Part shown: positions 1 through 40,375 of the stretch, in pieces
How the letters are laid out: the number at the start of each line of letters is the position of its first letter
How positions within the stretch are numbered: the stretch's first letter is position 1
DNA from: Euglena gracilis
Taxonomy: Eukaryota > Euglenida > Euglenophyceae > Euglenales
DNA: 64,000 nt
Reading direction: 5' to 3'
Assembly: GCA_039621445.1 (NCBI GenBank)
Contig: CP154956.1
Coordinates: forward strand, 92,816,648-92,880,647
Position numbers and translations under genes: made by a program
Notes under the pieces: model-generated
What the model was told of the DNA's origin: nothing
What the model saw: the letters and a program-made list of their open reading frames with translations, nothing else
The model's database searches: none

Positions 1-905
1 TAAGCGGGTGCCTCTTCGTCACCTGCCACACTGTGTCACCCCCCCTCCAGAGGGGGGGTCCGGCAGCCTCACCAAACAACCGGGGCTCCGGTGGCCAGGT
101 GTTCTCCCACCGTTTTCTGTTTTTCAAAATTTCAGGGAGTTCCAGGGGGGTGTTTTCCAAAACCCCCCCTAAAACGACCATAAATTCTCAATATCGCCAC
201 TTTGTCAAAATGCTTAAAATGGACCCTTAACGACCCAAATTTTTGTGCTGGTGCCATCCTCTCAAAATTTCGGGCACAAAACAGTGAGTTTCGTAAACGG
301 AAACCCGCGCACCCCAAGCGTGCAAAAAATCGCAAAAAATTTGGGCAATTCGCGCCGCCTAAGGGTGACGGACAGGTTTTTTTCAGAGTGACTGACTGGT
401 TTTTTTTGGCCCTGTCCCCCTCCCCAGGGGGGGTCTGACAGCCTCGTCAAACAACTGGGGCTCCGGAGGCCAGGTGTTCTCCGGCCGTTTTCTGTTTTTC
501 AAAATTTCAGGGCGTTCCAGGGGGGTGTTTTCCAAAACCCCCCCTAAAACGACCATAAATTCTCAATATCGCCATTTTGTCAAAATGCTTAAAATGGACC
601 CTTAACGACCCAAATTTTCGTGCTGGTGCCATCCTCTCAAAATTTCGAGCACATAACAGTGAGTTTCGTAAACGGAAACCCGCGCACCCCAAGCGTGCAA
701 AAAATCGCAAAAAATTTGGGCAATTCGCGCCGCCTAAGACTCAGGAAAACCAGTCACTTTTTGGCCTTTCAAAGCCATTTTTGGCCAAAATTTTCTCCGG
801 CGCCTTCGGCGCCGGTTGGCCCTCAGCCACTTTTGGTTGATTTCTGGCCTATCCCACCCCCGGGGGTGACACGGTGTTACAGGTGAAGAAGAGGCAACCG
901 CTTAA
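1..905. mobile_element. Terminal-inverted-repeat element with an internal 375-bp tandem duplication
   Basis: The first ~43 bases (TAAGCGGGTGCCTCTTCGTC...) are the near-perfect reverse complement of 862-905 (...GAAGAGGCAACCGCTTAA), so both ends of one element are present. Inside, two units of about 375 bp (roughly 51-425 and 426-737) repeat in tandem; each ends in GGGCAATTCGCGCCGCCTAAG, a terminus seen again near 3160. No protein-coding potential is visible. The left target duplication lies at or beyond the window edge, so it cannot be checked. Confidence 0.6.
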
Positions 906-1016
906 GCAACCCGCGCATTTTTGAACCTCTTGTGAGTCCCGATGTCCAGTGACGGGGAAGGTGAACACACAGCACTGCCCAACAGATGCTACAATTTCTT
1001 GAAAGAGATGTTTTAA

Positions 1017-3029
1017 GCGGTAAACCGCACAAACCTTGTTCTTGTGATGAAGAGATGCTGGCCTAACGGAGGGGACTGGACTGGGAATAACGTTAAAAAC
1101 GAGGTTACACGGTTTACCACGTAAAGAAGTGATGATTCCTCAGGCGGAAACCCGCGCAGAAGGGTTTGAGAATGAGAACAGTTCGTGTTTGTGGATGACA
1201 TGTGGGAGCGGGAAGTGGGAACGCGCAGAAACCTTCAGAGGTGGGTCATCACGTGAAGTTGTTAATGAACAAGTTTGGGGGAGAGGGAGGAGGACTTTGA
1301 GGCGTTATTGAACGATGGCAGTGCGCGGTTATCCGCCTACTTCGCTTTTAGTTTGCGCGGGTTTCCGCGCAGATGAGGTTTGGGCGGAAACCCGCGTGGA
1401 GCTTGTTGCTGTCCTGATGGGTTGTGTTTTGTGATGTTTTGGTGTCCCAAAGTGTCGGTGTCGGTGGTCGGTATCGGCGGCACAATATTTGAAAGTTGGG
1501 CGGGACAGGTTGAAAGGGAGCTGTGGCTGCTGCGCTGGGACAGCAAGCAACCGAGCAGGCGGAAACCCGCCTGGCATTTGAGCAGGAGGTGGACACCCTC
1601 CTCTCCAATGAGGAGGCGGTAATGTTCCCTCTGGCCAGTGGTGGAGGGGTGGCCGCAGGGACAGCAGTGGAACGCACGTGTCAGTTGCCAGGCCGGGTGA
1701 GCTGCGGTAGAGAAGATGTTTTGTTACCGTCCCGAAAAACGGCCAAAAAACTGAGGTTGATTTCTCAGGAGGAACAAAAGCACCTCCCAGAGCCCTCCTC
1801 CTGGAACCCAACGGTCTTGGTGGCCCAAAATCAGGGTTTGGGGAAGGCTGACGAAGAAGTGATTCAAGATATGGACGGAGAAACTCCTGTTTCAGCAGCT
1901 GGTGGCAGCAACCGAACAATTTCGGGGGGTTTTGGGAAGGAGTCCTCCAGGTTCTGAGAAAATCAAGGCCTTTTCAATTGTTTTTTGAAACAGTGTTACA
2001 GCATTTTTCTTTTGAAAAGCTGCAGTTTTTGCTGAATTTCAGGCAAAGTGCCCAAACCACCTCTTTTTTTTCTGGATCTTCTTCCTTCAGGGTCGGCAAC
2101 ATGCCTCCGGAGGAGGCAACCGTGGTCTCCACCGTCAGAAACCGTGTGGAAGGGGGGTAAACCAGAAGGCGGTCGTTCTCAACCAACGCCGGGTCGATGT
2201 TTGACCCAGTGCATCTGGCTTCCATCCATCTAACCACTCTCGACACAAGTGTCTCCGGTCCTTTTGGAAACCACCCCTGCTCTGAGTGCCCAAGTTTAAG
2301 GGCTGCCAATCTCTTCTCGTTTGGTCAAACCTTGCTGGTTCAATCTCCTCTCCCTGGTTTCCATAAACCTCCACCCCTCAAACTCACCACAACACTCCAG
2401 ACACCATTCAGTTGCAAACTGCCTGGCGACCTGGCAACAAAGTCTGTTGTTCGTGTCCTCCGCAAAGATTCACTTCTGTGACTGGTGTCACAATGGTTGC
2501 AAAACTTTGCCAACAAACCAGCAGAGTTCATTTCTAGGGTGGTTTCCATCTTCAACCCCCATCCCATCGTCCACAAATGCTGTCCTTTTTCTGCCCACCC
2601 TTAACCCGGCCACACAGATTCCCGCTTACACCCAGTCGCCTTACACTCACCACGTATACACACATACCAGGCGGATTCCCTCCCACTGGTCATCAACTGT
2701 TTGTGTCATTGTACGCGGTAATCCGCGCACCATGCTTTGTTTGCACTTGTACGTGGTTATCCGTGTACAAGTGCATTGTGCGCGGATTACCGCCCAAACG
2801 TTTAACTCCGTCGTCTGTCACCTCTTCTTTCGTTTTACGCGGTTATCCGCACACACTTGTATTGTTCACTCGTTTCTCAAATATTGTTATTAACATAAAC
2901 CATGGACACACAGCCCCCATGTCACACCCATTCAAAGTCGGTGTTTTTCCAGCCATTTTAAACAGTTCTGGTACACCCCCAACTCACACAACTCACACAC
3001 AATCGTAAATCGGTTAAGCGGAATACCGC
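1017..3029. repeat. Region with ten GCGG-N4-CCGC palindromes
   Basis: The 12-mer GCGG-N4-CCGC occurs at about 1017, 1144, 1325, 1357, 1384, 1559, 2716, 2782, 2839 and 3018. The four central bases are mostly A/T (TAAA, AAAC, TTAT, GTTT, TAAT, ATTA, AATA), and there are decayed copies such as the one near 2755. Spacing is irregular, so this is not a simple tandem repeat. Open frames here (1523-1957 on +, 1329-1919 on -) run through the palindromes and match no family I know; I do not call them genes. Confidence 0.6.
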
Positions 3030-3312
3030 GCAAAACCACTTCTGTTAAATTTTGGCCCCAAGCCGCCACACACCCCTCTCAGCTCAAATCTTTTTGCCCT
3101 TTTAGGTGTTTTTAAAACAGCCAAAAAACGCCAAAAAACGCAAAAATCGGTTGGGCAATTCGCGCCGCCTGAGTGAGTGGCCGGTCCCCCCCCCCCCCGC
3201 GGGGGTAAAGCGACTGACTGGCCTGGCCGAAAAAAGTGACTGACTGGTTTTTTCGGAGTGGAAAGTGACCCCCCCCCCCGGGGGGGTCGCTAAGCAATGG
3301 TATGCTCTGGAC

Positions 3313-3752
3313 CAGGCTTTTGCTTAAGGGATTGCAGTACCCCCCCCCGGGGGGGGGGCTGGACTGCAGCTAGTCCAAATTTGGCTAGTGGGTTTTCTAG
3401 CAGACCCCCCCCCCCCGGGGGGGTCTGCTAGCAGGGCTAGCTAGTGGAAATTTTTTTTCCAGTGACCGGCGCGAAGCGCCGAAAATTTTTTTTGGGACCC
3501 CCAAAAATGGCCAAAAATGCCCGTTTTTGGCCATTTTTGGGAATTTTTGGAACAAAATCAGCCAAAAACCTGTTAAAAACCTCATTTTTCCTCCGGCGCT
3601 GTGCGCCGGAGGAAAATTTTTTTTCCAGTCCGGGGGACCCCCGGACCCCCCCCCCCCCGGGGGGGGGGTCTAGCTAGTCCACTTTTTCCAGTGTCTAGCC
3701 GATTGGCTAGCCAGTACCCCCCCCCCCCCGGGGGTCCTTAAGCAAAAGCCTG
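3313..3752. mobile_element. hAT-like MITE with perfect 8-bp target duplication (CTCTGGAC)
   Basis: A perfect 17-bp terminal inverted repeat (CAGGCTTTTGCTTAAGG at 3313-3329, reverse complement at 3736-3752) is bounded by CTCTGGAC at 3305-3312 and 3753-3760. The interior has poly-C/poly-G blocks and GGCGC-NNN-GCGCC hairpins and no ORF. A CAGG terminus with an 8-bp duplication is the hAT-superfamily pattern; no transposase is present. A diverged relative lies near 22836-23199. Confidence 0.85.
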
Positions 3753-3815
3753 CTCTGGACTCGCTGACTTGTCTGGTGACAGTTTCCGGGGGGGGGGTTA
3801 GAATCCAGATTTCAG

Positions 3816-4736
3816 CAGCTGACATTTTGGTACTGAATGGACTGGGAGGCCAACACAGAGCCCTGGCGGTAATGGACTTCCGAGAGCAGGGCATTAAGTA
3901 AGGTTTGGCTTTGTACAGGGGGAGGGGGTGCGGACCCCCCCCCCAGGGATGGATGGGAAGCCCTTCAGTCTTGAGGTGGGTGGTGGGGGGTCTGGACCCC
4001 CCCTGGATGTTGGGTGGGGATGTCCAGATGCCCCACCCTCCTGACAGCTTCCAAAAATAACCGTTTTTCTTCCTGTGCGCGCCGGAAAATGAACACAAAA
4101 TGCTTTTTTCCTCATTTTTGAGAATATTGCACATTTTTGGATGTTTTTTTTGTGTTTTCCACCTAAAAAATGTTCAAGAAATTCAAAAATGAATGATTTT
4201 GGATTCATTCTCCAATAAAAATCAAGGTATCCGGTCCTTAGCCAGTCCATAGAACCAAAAATTTTCCCGGCACCCCTGAGTTTCGAGGATGGGTCCGAAC
4301 CCCCCCCCCCTCCGTGTTGGGAGGGGGTCCCCACCCCCAGGCTTCCCATCCGTCCCTGCCCCCTGGGGGGAGCCTGGGGGGAGGGGGTCCAGACACTCGG
4401 GCTGAGGGGGGTTCAGGGACCCCATGGAATCAAAAAAAACTATCTTCCCCAGCGCTTTGCGCCAAAAAACTTCCACTTTTATCATCCGTTTTTGTCAGTT
4501 TGGTGGGAAAATCACCTGAAGGCGCAATATTGGGCACTTTTGAAGACCCTGAAAATTTTTCGGGGGCTTTGCCCCAAGGTTTTTTCCCATGGGGAAGGGG
4601 AGTCCAGCCCCCCACTTAATACCCTGTCCGGGAGTACCAGACGGAGCCCAAGGCCCGCAAGGACGTCAAGGCGAAGAAAAAGGCGGTCCCCCTCTCCTGC
4701 GTCATTCGCCACCTGGAGGGCCACACGACCCCGTAG
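3816..4736 (+). CDS. 3' end of an unrecognised protein gene (last two exons)
   Basis: Two exons, about 3816-3883 and 4632-4736 (TAG at 4734), join in frame once the 748-base intron is removed. The first encodes DILVLNGLGGQHRALAVMDF; the second starts EYQTEPKARKDVKAKK, contains LSCVIRHLEGH and ends HTTP-stop, with nearly every third codon base G or C. The second exon is lysine-rich in its first half. I do not recognise the family. Upstream exons are not identified. An A/T-rich 3' flank with AATAAA-like strings follows at about 4856. The joined frame and GC3 bias make a real gene likely. Confidence 0.6.
3884..4631 (+). mobile_element. Nonconventional intron formed by a TIR element with an 8-bp target duplication
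   Basis: The element at 3887-4626 starts CAGGGCATTAAGT and ends ACTTAATACCCTG. It is flanked by TCCGAGAG (3879-3886) and TCCGGGAG (4627-4634), 7 of 8 matching. There is no GT donor. Cutting the duplication after five bases joins TTC-CGA to GAG-TAC in frame, which places CAG at intron +4..+6 and CTG at -8..-6. The interior holds long C and G runs and no ORF. This is the clearest case here of a transposon serving as an intron. Confidence 0.75.
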
Positions 4737-5060
4737 GCGGGGTGGCTGCCATCGGTGAGACAGGCCCAGTGTAGCAATGACGGCGTTGACAGTAGTGGTG
4801 GTGATGGTGATTAGCTGTGCAGCATTTTTTCCTCAAGTTTTCCTCAAGTTTATTGTCAATAAAATAAAAGTTGTTTCTTAGCAATAAAAAAAAATCAAAA
4901 AATCAAAAAAATCGACATAATATTATTTAATATTCTCTGGTGATAATATAATACTGTCTAGTGATGATATGCATAGTGTTTTTTTCAGCCTTTGAGCTTC
5001 ATGTGCACATGTGATTTGATTTGATGTCACCATTTTTTCTTGCAACGCATCGTGAGAAAG
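4737..5060 (+). other. Short intergenic region / 3' flank
   Basis: A/T-rich stretch between the gene 1 stop codon and the first recognised exon of the ubiquitin-like gene. It holds AATAAA-like strings (about 4856-4866) and pyrimidine-AG stretches (TTTTTTTCAG near 4980). The start codon and first exon of the next gene should lie here, but I could not identify them. Confidence 0.4.
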
Positions 5061-10272
<5,212 letters not shown>

Positions 10273-13200
10273 CGTCCCCCCGACCCGGCATTGCCGTCGT
10301 AGGTGTCCGGGGCTGGGCGGGTCCCGCGTGGGGGCGTGAGGCACATGGCGCGTATTGTTCTATGGCGGTTGTTCACCGCTCTGCTGCTTCGTTCTGTGTA
10401 CCGCTTGTTTGTTCTGACCCCTGTTTACCCGGCGTCCGTTATGGCATGTTCCATGTTATTTGTGCTAAACCACAATCTGCAAGAGAACATCGATGCAAGG
10501 TCAATGCAAGACAATTGTTTTAAAAACAGTCACTGTTCAATCAAGAACGAAAGCCACATCACAAAATTTTGCTTTCAGTATTCGTGATCTTTAGGAAGGC
10601 AATGGCCTCCTGAATTGACCGTTGGTTTCCTGATTTTTTTTTCATTCCGCCTCATTCTCGTCATGACTTTTTCCTGAAGCATCCGAAGTTATTTTGTCCC
10701 AGCAAAGAAGCAGACAGTTAGAGTCTATGACCCGTCTTGCAGAGGGGGCAGGACCCATGGCCGAAGTGGGGGTGGGCCACCCACCTGCCCGTCTCCAACC
10801 GGGTACTAGCGAACCTGTCAAGTGACAGTTTCCCAGCGGGTGTAGGCTTGAATTTCAAGTTGGTTAAGAATAACAGTGTGAAACGCTCCTGAAAGTTGCA
10901 GCCAAAAAAGCGCTGGTTAAAGTTGCCCATCATCGCCCTGTGTCATAAATGCCTACACTTCTCAGATTTCATCCAAGCCCAGGATTTTTAGGCATTTTCA
11001 GGTATTTGGCAACGAAGTTTTAGAACGATATTTCAAGGTATTGTGAAGGCACCTTAAAAAGTAATTCTTGGGTGCCCCCCCCCCCTCTGGACCAGAGGTG
11101 GGTCCAGTCCAAGGGGTGTCCGACCGACCCCAGTTCCCAGGACCCCCCAAAAAAGTCAAATTTTTCTTTCGGCTCCTTGCGCATTTTCCAACATTTTTTT
11201 TTGTTTTGTCCAGAAATTTTGTCCAGAAGGCGACCCAAATGACATTTTTTTGGCCGATCTTGGAAGGCAACAGTTTTCTGCCCAGCGAAGGCGCCGTGAA
11301 GGCCGCACAGCTGCCAGGTCAAAATCGACCACCTGGACCCCACCAGTGTTCAGAAGGGGAGGGGTTTCGGAGGGAGGTTCCGACCCGCCCAGTCTTCTTC
11401 GCCCTTAAGCTTTTTAGGGCTTCTTTGCGCAGTGGGGCAAATGAAGAGATGTTTTTTCTGCTCTGGTCGCAAATAAGATGAAATTCACCCCTTTTGGGGT
11501 TTCCAGCTGGGGCAGTGCTGGCTGGTTTATTAGTAACCCAGCGAGATGCCCAAACCCCCATCTTCCCTCGTTTTTTTTCTGGCGGGTGGCATATTTTCTG
11601 TGAACGACAGAGACGATTTTTTGCACTGACGAAAAGCACGTGAAAAAGGAAAAAAAGTTGCTGAGGGGCGGTTCCTGAAACCACTTTTCCCCCCCTGGTG
11701 ATGACAACCTCAAAGCGTGCCCAAAGCTCATGAAAAAAGACCTTCCCATTTTCGTTTTTCACACCGGTGAAAACCCCGTGAAAGAGATTTCTGAAAAAAG
11801 CCTCTTTTTGCCGTTTCCTGCACAGACTCTTGGCCCAGGAGATGTGGACCAGTGAAGAAAATCCATCGCTTCAGATCGAGTAACGGTACCCTGATTTTCA
11901 TGGGAAATGAAACTGCTCAGAAACTCTGCCTGTCAGCCGGCAGGATCCATTGCGGGAGATACTGTGGGGGCAGGTGTTGAGGCAAAGCACAGTAAACCCC
12001 CCCAAAATAAGACCCCCCAAAAATAAGACCTCCCCAAAATAACAGCCCCCGCAAAAATCCAAAGAGTAGACCCCCATTATTGGGAGGTTTTTTCTGTCGA
12101 ATTTTTCAGCAAAAATCCAAAAAAGGAGACCCCTCCCTCAAAATAAGACCCTCCGGATTATCAGCAACGGACCCAAAAGTAGACCTGGGGTCTTATTTTT
12201 TTGGGGGGGGGTAGGCAATAATTCAAAGAAACAGGAGCCTTTGCTTTCACCGAGGTGTGGAGGGCATAAAGTCAAGACCTTTTTTTCAGCATCCCGTGGA
12301 CAATGGGAACTGAGGAATTGAATTTCCTTTGAAAGTCATTTTGCGCAATTGTACCCTTGATTGAAATCCTTTGTGCAATGCACTCCTTTATGCAATTGCG
12401 CAACGAACTTTTTAGCTTTTGTTTCCGTCCGCAATTGTGCAAGTGATGCAGTTGATTTATCCTCACTGCGACCTTTCGCTGCGTATTTTTTTTTGTGTTT
12501 TAGAGATAGATGCATAATTGGGTGCATCTGTCAACTTCCGCTGAGTTGTATTTTCAAACCTGTTTTATATCTTCCCATCGCCCGTTGGACGGGAATGCGA
12601 TTTCGATGGCCCATAAAATGGCACAAAAAAGGAGTCTCCGCAACCCCTGCTCTGGGCACCTCATTTCCATGCCTTGAAATGCTGCACAAAAGAACACTTG
12701 TCCAGGTGAGTGAAATCAGACCCCAACTTCGTCACTCTTATGGCCGAGCGTTTAGGCCTTCTTGGTTAGTTAAAAATGCCTCCGTTCAACTCCCTTCTGT
12801 AGTGAGTTTCGGGTGTTCACGGAGCCCTGCATTCCGTTGTTTTTGTGGCCGGGGTTTTACGGTCTTGATTTGCACCACAAATTGGAACCTTTCAATAGGC
12901 GACGGAAGGGCGCACAATGCCGGACAACCCGAACCCAACGTTTCCAAAAGGCGGCCATTCTAGCAGCAGTGATCACTGGGTGGATACTCTTCGGAGCTGT
13001 GAGTTTTTCGATCGGCTCCCAGGTGGTGGAAGGTAGTGTGAGCCCACAAAGTGTGCGGGTTCACAGGTTGTACCTTTGGAACTGTCCAATGCTGTTCTTG
13101 CGATTTGAATTGGAACCTTCGAATTCCATTTGTGAGGGCTATTTTCTTCACGAGTTTTAAGGCACGTGTTTTCATAAAAAAAAACGAGCCCGAAAAAATA

Positions 13201-13560
13201 CCCCCAAAAAAGGCCATAAATTCAGAAACATTTTAGACTGCGTGATTGTGCAAGGCAAGTCCACTTTTATGAGCTAAGTGCGAAAGAGACCGCCTGAGAT
13301 GTTTCTGAGATGTTTAGATCTCCTGTATTCCACAGGATTTCCTACCGAAAACCCCTGGTGGGCCGGCTGCTGTCTTCTCTGGGACGCACCTCAAACGGCC
13401 CCCCTCAAACAGTAATTTGTGGAAGCTGACCAGATAAGAGGCCAAACACAGCAAATTTATTCGCTCGAGGTCTGGCGTCAAAGGACGCCATTCCCCCCAC
13501 CCCACTGGCACCGACCCGACGGCCCCGGTCCGCCCCCCACCCCCCGCCCCCTATTTGATC
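10273..13560. other. Intergenic region, repeat-rich
   Basis: 3' flank of the ubiquitin-like gene followed by dispersed repeat fragments: a poly-C/GGACCAGAGGTGGGTCC block near 11080-11110, the TIR element at 11992-12213, and palindromic TTGCGCAATTG-type motifs at 12348-12450. No exon-like GC3 segment found. Confidence 0.4.
11992..12213. mobile_element. Poly-C/poly-G-ended TIR element
   Basis: Starts GTAAACCCCCCCAAAATAAGACC and ends GGGGTCTTA-poly(T)-GGGGGGGGGTA, an inverted repeat; internal AAAATAAGACCC units recur. Directly downstream, CAAAGAAACAGGAGCCTTTG and TTTCACCGAGGTG also occur after a poly-G tract at 39220-39272. Confidence 0.5.
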
Positions 13561-13570
13561 CCTGTAACCC

Positions 13571-13588
13571 CCGCAGCGACCGCACACA
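13571..13588 (+). promoter_or_regulatory. Probable trans-splice acceptor and 12-base 5' UTR of the kinase gene
   Basis: CCCCGCAG ends at 13576 and is followed by 12 bases before ATG at 13589. A pyrimidine-AG so near a start codon suits spliced-leader addition, as in euglenozoans and dinoflagellates. No leader is encoded here, so this is inference from position. Confidence 0.4.
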
Positions 13589-36714
<23,126 letters not shown>

Positions 36715-39700
36715 CGTGACCTGGCAGGGAAGCAGTGTGTTCATGTGCCGTGCTGTGATTCAATGGTCATACCCCGTGACGAGCAGGACGACGTAGTGTT
36801 GGAGTGCAATCAATTTTGAATTAATGCATTAATTTATCAATCATTTTCTTTATTTTGGAATTTTGTTTGCATTGGCTTTGGACAGCCGATTTCGAAATGA
36901 ATGTTGGAGTTTGGAGTGTGGTCAATTTCAAATTTGAAGCATTTTTGAGGTGCAGCCCCTCCTTCACCATTTGGATGATATTTGGTATTGTTGTTTTTTA
37001 TCCCATCACAAATGAATCTGGCCACGGAATGCATAAATTTCCTAAATGGCCTCTGAAGTTTGCTCCAAACGTTTTGGCACATACCCCACCTCTCCCCTCC
37101 AATAGTTCCTCCTTCCACATCGTGGTTTGCAGACAACAGCTGCGGACCACCAGAGAATGCATTGGGGAGACAGTGGCCTGGCCTCCAGGGAAGAGCAACC
37201 ACGGGCGTCGTTTTGGGGAGGGAAGGGGCGAGGTGTCAGGTGAATATGTAAGACCTGATTTACAGAGAGAGTCGAGGAGCAGTTTTTTAGGGAAGGAAGG
37301 GTGAGAACAGTCTCCTGTGGGTAAAAAAAAACTGAAAAACAGGGAATAGCCCATCTAAAAGGAGGAGGGAGACAGAGGGTGATAGGCCCCCCGTGGACGG
37401 ACCGTGCGTGGGGGGGTCTTCTCTCATCCCGTGGGTGTGAGGGACTTTCTTCGGGGGGGAGGCACATGGGGGGGGACCATCCCGAGCAAACGGTTGGAGG
37501 ACAACCGACCGCCTGTGGCTCCCAGCCGGGGGAAGGAGCAGGCGGGGGGGGCACATCATGGATTCGGGGAAAGTGGAAGTTTCCTTCCCAGGGAACGAGG
37601 ACCTTCGGGATTTTTCGGCCGGACGGAGAAACAGTCTCCTGGAACTACGGGTGTTTTGGTTAATAATTAACAAATTAAAAAATAAAAAAAACTGCAAAAC
37701 AGGGACCACCCCACATTTTTTTTGGGATTTTTAAGCATGAGTCTGTGTATAGAGGGTCGAGGGCTGGGGTCCAGGTTTTGAAGTGCTTGTGATACACTGG
37801 CCCTCCATTTGTTGATTTCCACAATTTTCCAATGGTGACACCTGGGGAACGGTCCAATTATTTCTTGACCCTCCGAAGCACGTCGCCGAGCTGTAAAACC
37901 CCCGGACTCCCTCCCCGAAGTAAATAATTTACCAAAAATACACAAAAACCCTGGTGTCTACCCCCCCCCGTTTCCTGTATACCACTGGCAGCACCAAGTG
38001 GTAAGTGGTGGTCTGGAGGAGTGGTCCGCCCCTTTGCTTGCCTTCTGAAGCCCTGCGGCTTGTTGTGGAGGTTTTTGAAGTTGGTGACGAATGGAGTGGA
38101 ACAAAGAAAATAGGTAGAAGTTTGTGCACAATGACCACTTTAAAACCAACCAAGAGCCTCCTATGTCAGCGCGATTGGAGCTGAAAAATGAATATGATGA
38201 AATTGTGGTGTTCCCTCCCTTGTGCTCCTGTGCAGCTGGATATTGTCCCCACGAATATTGGTGCTTTTTTTTGGTTGGCTGCTGTACCCAATTATGCACA
38301 TCAACCATTTCCAATGGTTGATTTGTGCAATTGCGCACGCCGACCAAAATTTTTAATGCTGAACCCTCCAATTGATTTGTGTGTGAAGTTGATTGCGTGG
38401 TTGGTTTGTGCAGATGCGAAAAAGGTCTGTGTGCGCATTTGCGCAAACCAACCACTTGTTCAATTTCATGACCACACCAGATTCAGCTTGCAATTACAGC
38501 CCGTTTGCACATTTTCGCAATTGGTTGGTGGGCGCACTTGCGCACACCGACCATTTTTCAGTGTGCAGGTGGTTTTCAGCACATGCGAGATATTGTGAAG
38601 TTGCCACATCTTTGCAATTATTTTAGTGCCCCAGAGGACTGGGGCCAGGGCTCTATGGGAACCCTGTCACCCTGTGGATGGGGGGGGGGCCGACCCCCCC
38701 CTTCCTGTAGTTCCAGTGGCGCCATTTGGCCAAAATTTTCTTTTGTTGCCTGTTATGCCGAAGGAGTTTTTCCTTTCGCGGGGCTGGGGTGGGAGAGCGA
38801 CAAATTTGGAAAGGATTTATTTTTCTTTTGAATTCAGCTATGACCGCATGAAAAACATTTGCACGCGCCTCCGTGTTCGTGGTGTGAATGATGATCGAAA
38901 AACCTACGGCACTAACGTTTTTGATGTCCAAGGTGTATCGCACGCTACCACCTCCCCGGCAGGGTGCTAAGTGAGCGCTGGTTTTGCACAGGGCTAAACC
39001 CCCCCCAACCCAGCCTTCCCATACAGCCCCACCCAGGGCTGGCAATCACACCACAGAAGGGTCAGGGTTGGGCGAGGCAGGCATATCACGCCAAGGTGCT
39101 GCACAGTACCCAAAATTGGCCAAAAATACTGTTTTGGCCATTTTTTGGGGAAAAAAAATGTCAAAAATGCAAAAAAAATCGCGGCACAAAGCGCCAAAAG
39201 GGAAAATTTATTTTGGGGGGGGGGTAGGCAATAATGCAAAGAAACAGGAGCCTTTGTTTTCACCGAGGTGAGTGCAGAAGCTGGGCCCCTGCGGGTCTCT
39301 CATCCCTGGAGGTCAGCCCCTCCTTGTGTGCTGGTTTGCAGCCGCACATGAATCACATCTCAAAATTGTTGCCCCGCCTCCTCTGGCAGGGACCCTTTGC
39401 CTCCTCCATCACAGTATGGTGTGAACCCCCTCCTAAATAATACCCCCTGGGGAATTATTTTTTGCCCAAAGTCCCGGCCCGAGGGGAGGGGGGTTATTTG
39501 GGGGGAGGGTAATAGCTTCCCAAATTTTTCGAACTCCCACAGGACCCAAAATAGCACCCAAAACCCCCTTTCGGGTCATTTATGAATTTTCGCATTAAAT
39601 TTAGCATATTTGAGGCCAGATGATCCATAAAATCGGGGTTTTTTTCATAATTTTTCGTCAGAAATTATTATTTTTACCCACATTTTCAGGGCAAAATCCG

Positions 39701-39866
39701 GGTCATCTGCCCGAAAAATGGGGGGTGGGTTATCAACTGGGTCGACGAAGTTGGGCCCCGAGGAATATTATTTGGTGGGAGGGTTTAACTTAGAGCGAGA
39801 GCTTTTCACACGAAACTGACTTCATGTAGCTCTCCTTTTTGTTGCCCCCCCTCAGTTGTCTTCTGG

Positions 39867-39952
<86 letters not shown>

Positions 39953-40150
39953 GGGATCGGTGGAATCGACACCCCGAATTAGTGTTAATTGGGGCTGGCG
40001 GGAACAGTATTCCCGTCAATTAATCCCAGAAAGGGAGATATCCACAACAAATCTAGCCTCGGACAGTCCCAAGATAAAGAAATTTGAGCCAAACATTGGC
40101 ATATTTACATGGTAGCATTACCCATTCGGTGGTGGTGAGCGACTCCTCTG
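36715..40150. other. Intergenic / 3' flank, repeat-rich
   Basis: Contains an element with TTTGCTTGCCTTCTGAAG, GTGGAGGTTTTTGAAGTTGG and repeated GTGCAATTGCGCAC-type palindromes (37968-38600; related copy 53030-53300), a CAGGGTGCTAAGTGAGC terminus at 38962 with no clear partner, a TATTATTTGGTGGGAGGG element (39427-39787), and (GTT)n at 39866-39953. No convincing exon. Confidence 0.4.
39866..39953. repeat. (GTT)n microsatellite
   Basis: Uninterrupted trinucleotide tract of about 88 bp. Confidence 0.95.
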
Positions 40151-40219
40151 GGCCCTCAGCTTCAAAGAGGGAGTCCATTCTGTATGTGACCCAAGGGTCC
40201 CTCGCCCCGTCCTCCTTCT

Positions 40220-40375
40220 GTGTTGCTCATTCTCGCTGCCTGGGCCGGAATGGGCACATATCCCAAGTGGCAAACCCCTGCTGACATTCTTGGACGAGTT
40301 TGTGAGGACATGCCAGTGATGTGGGTTGGCCAGGCAAGGCTGGTGCTTCTCCTGACGTTATCCGAGGCCGCTAAT
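40220..40375 (+). CDS. Candidate exon, unrecognised
   Basis: Open frame encoding LLILAAWAGMGTYPKWQTPA, DILGRVCEDMPVMWVGQARL and VLLLTLSEAANI. Not low-complexity, partly hydrophobic, with moderate GC3. No start codon and no matching splice partner found. Could belong to the unrecognised gene ending at 50759. Confidence 0.3.

Noticed and set aside
1329-1957. 196-codon minus-strand and 144-codon plus-strand open frames
   Set aside because: They overlap each other and run through the GCGG-N4-CCGC palindromes, match no family I know, and show no splice or codon-bias support.
38962-39240. Complete CAGGGTGCTAAGTGAGC element
   Set aside because: The 5' end is clear, but no complementary 3' end or target duplication could be found.
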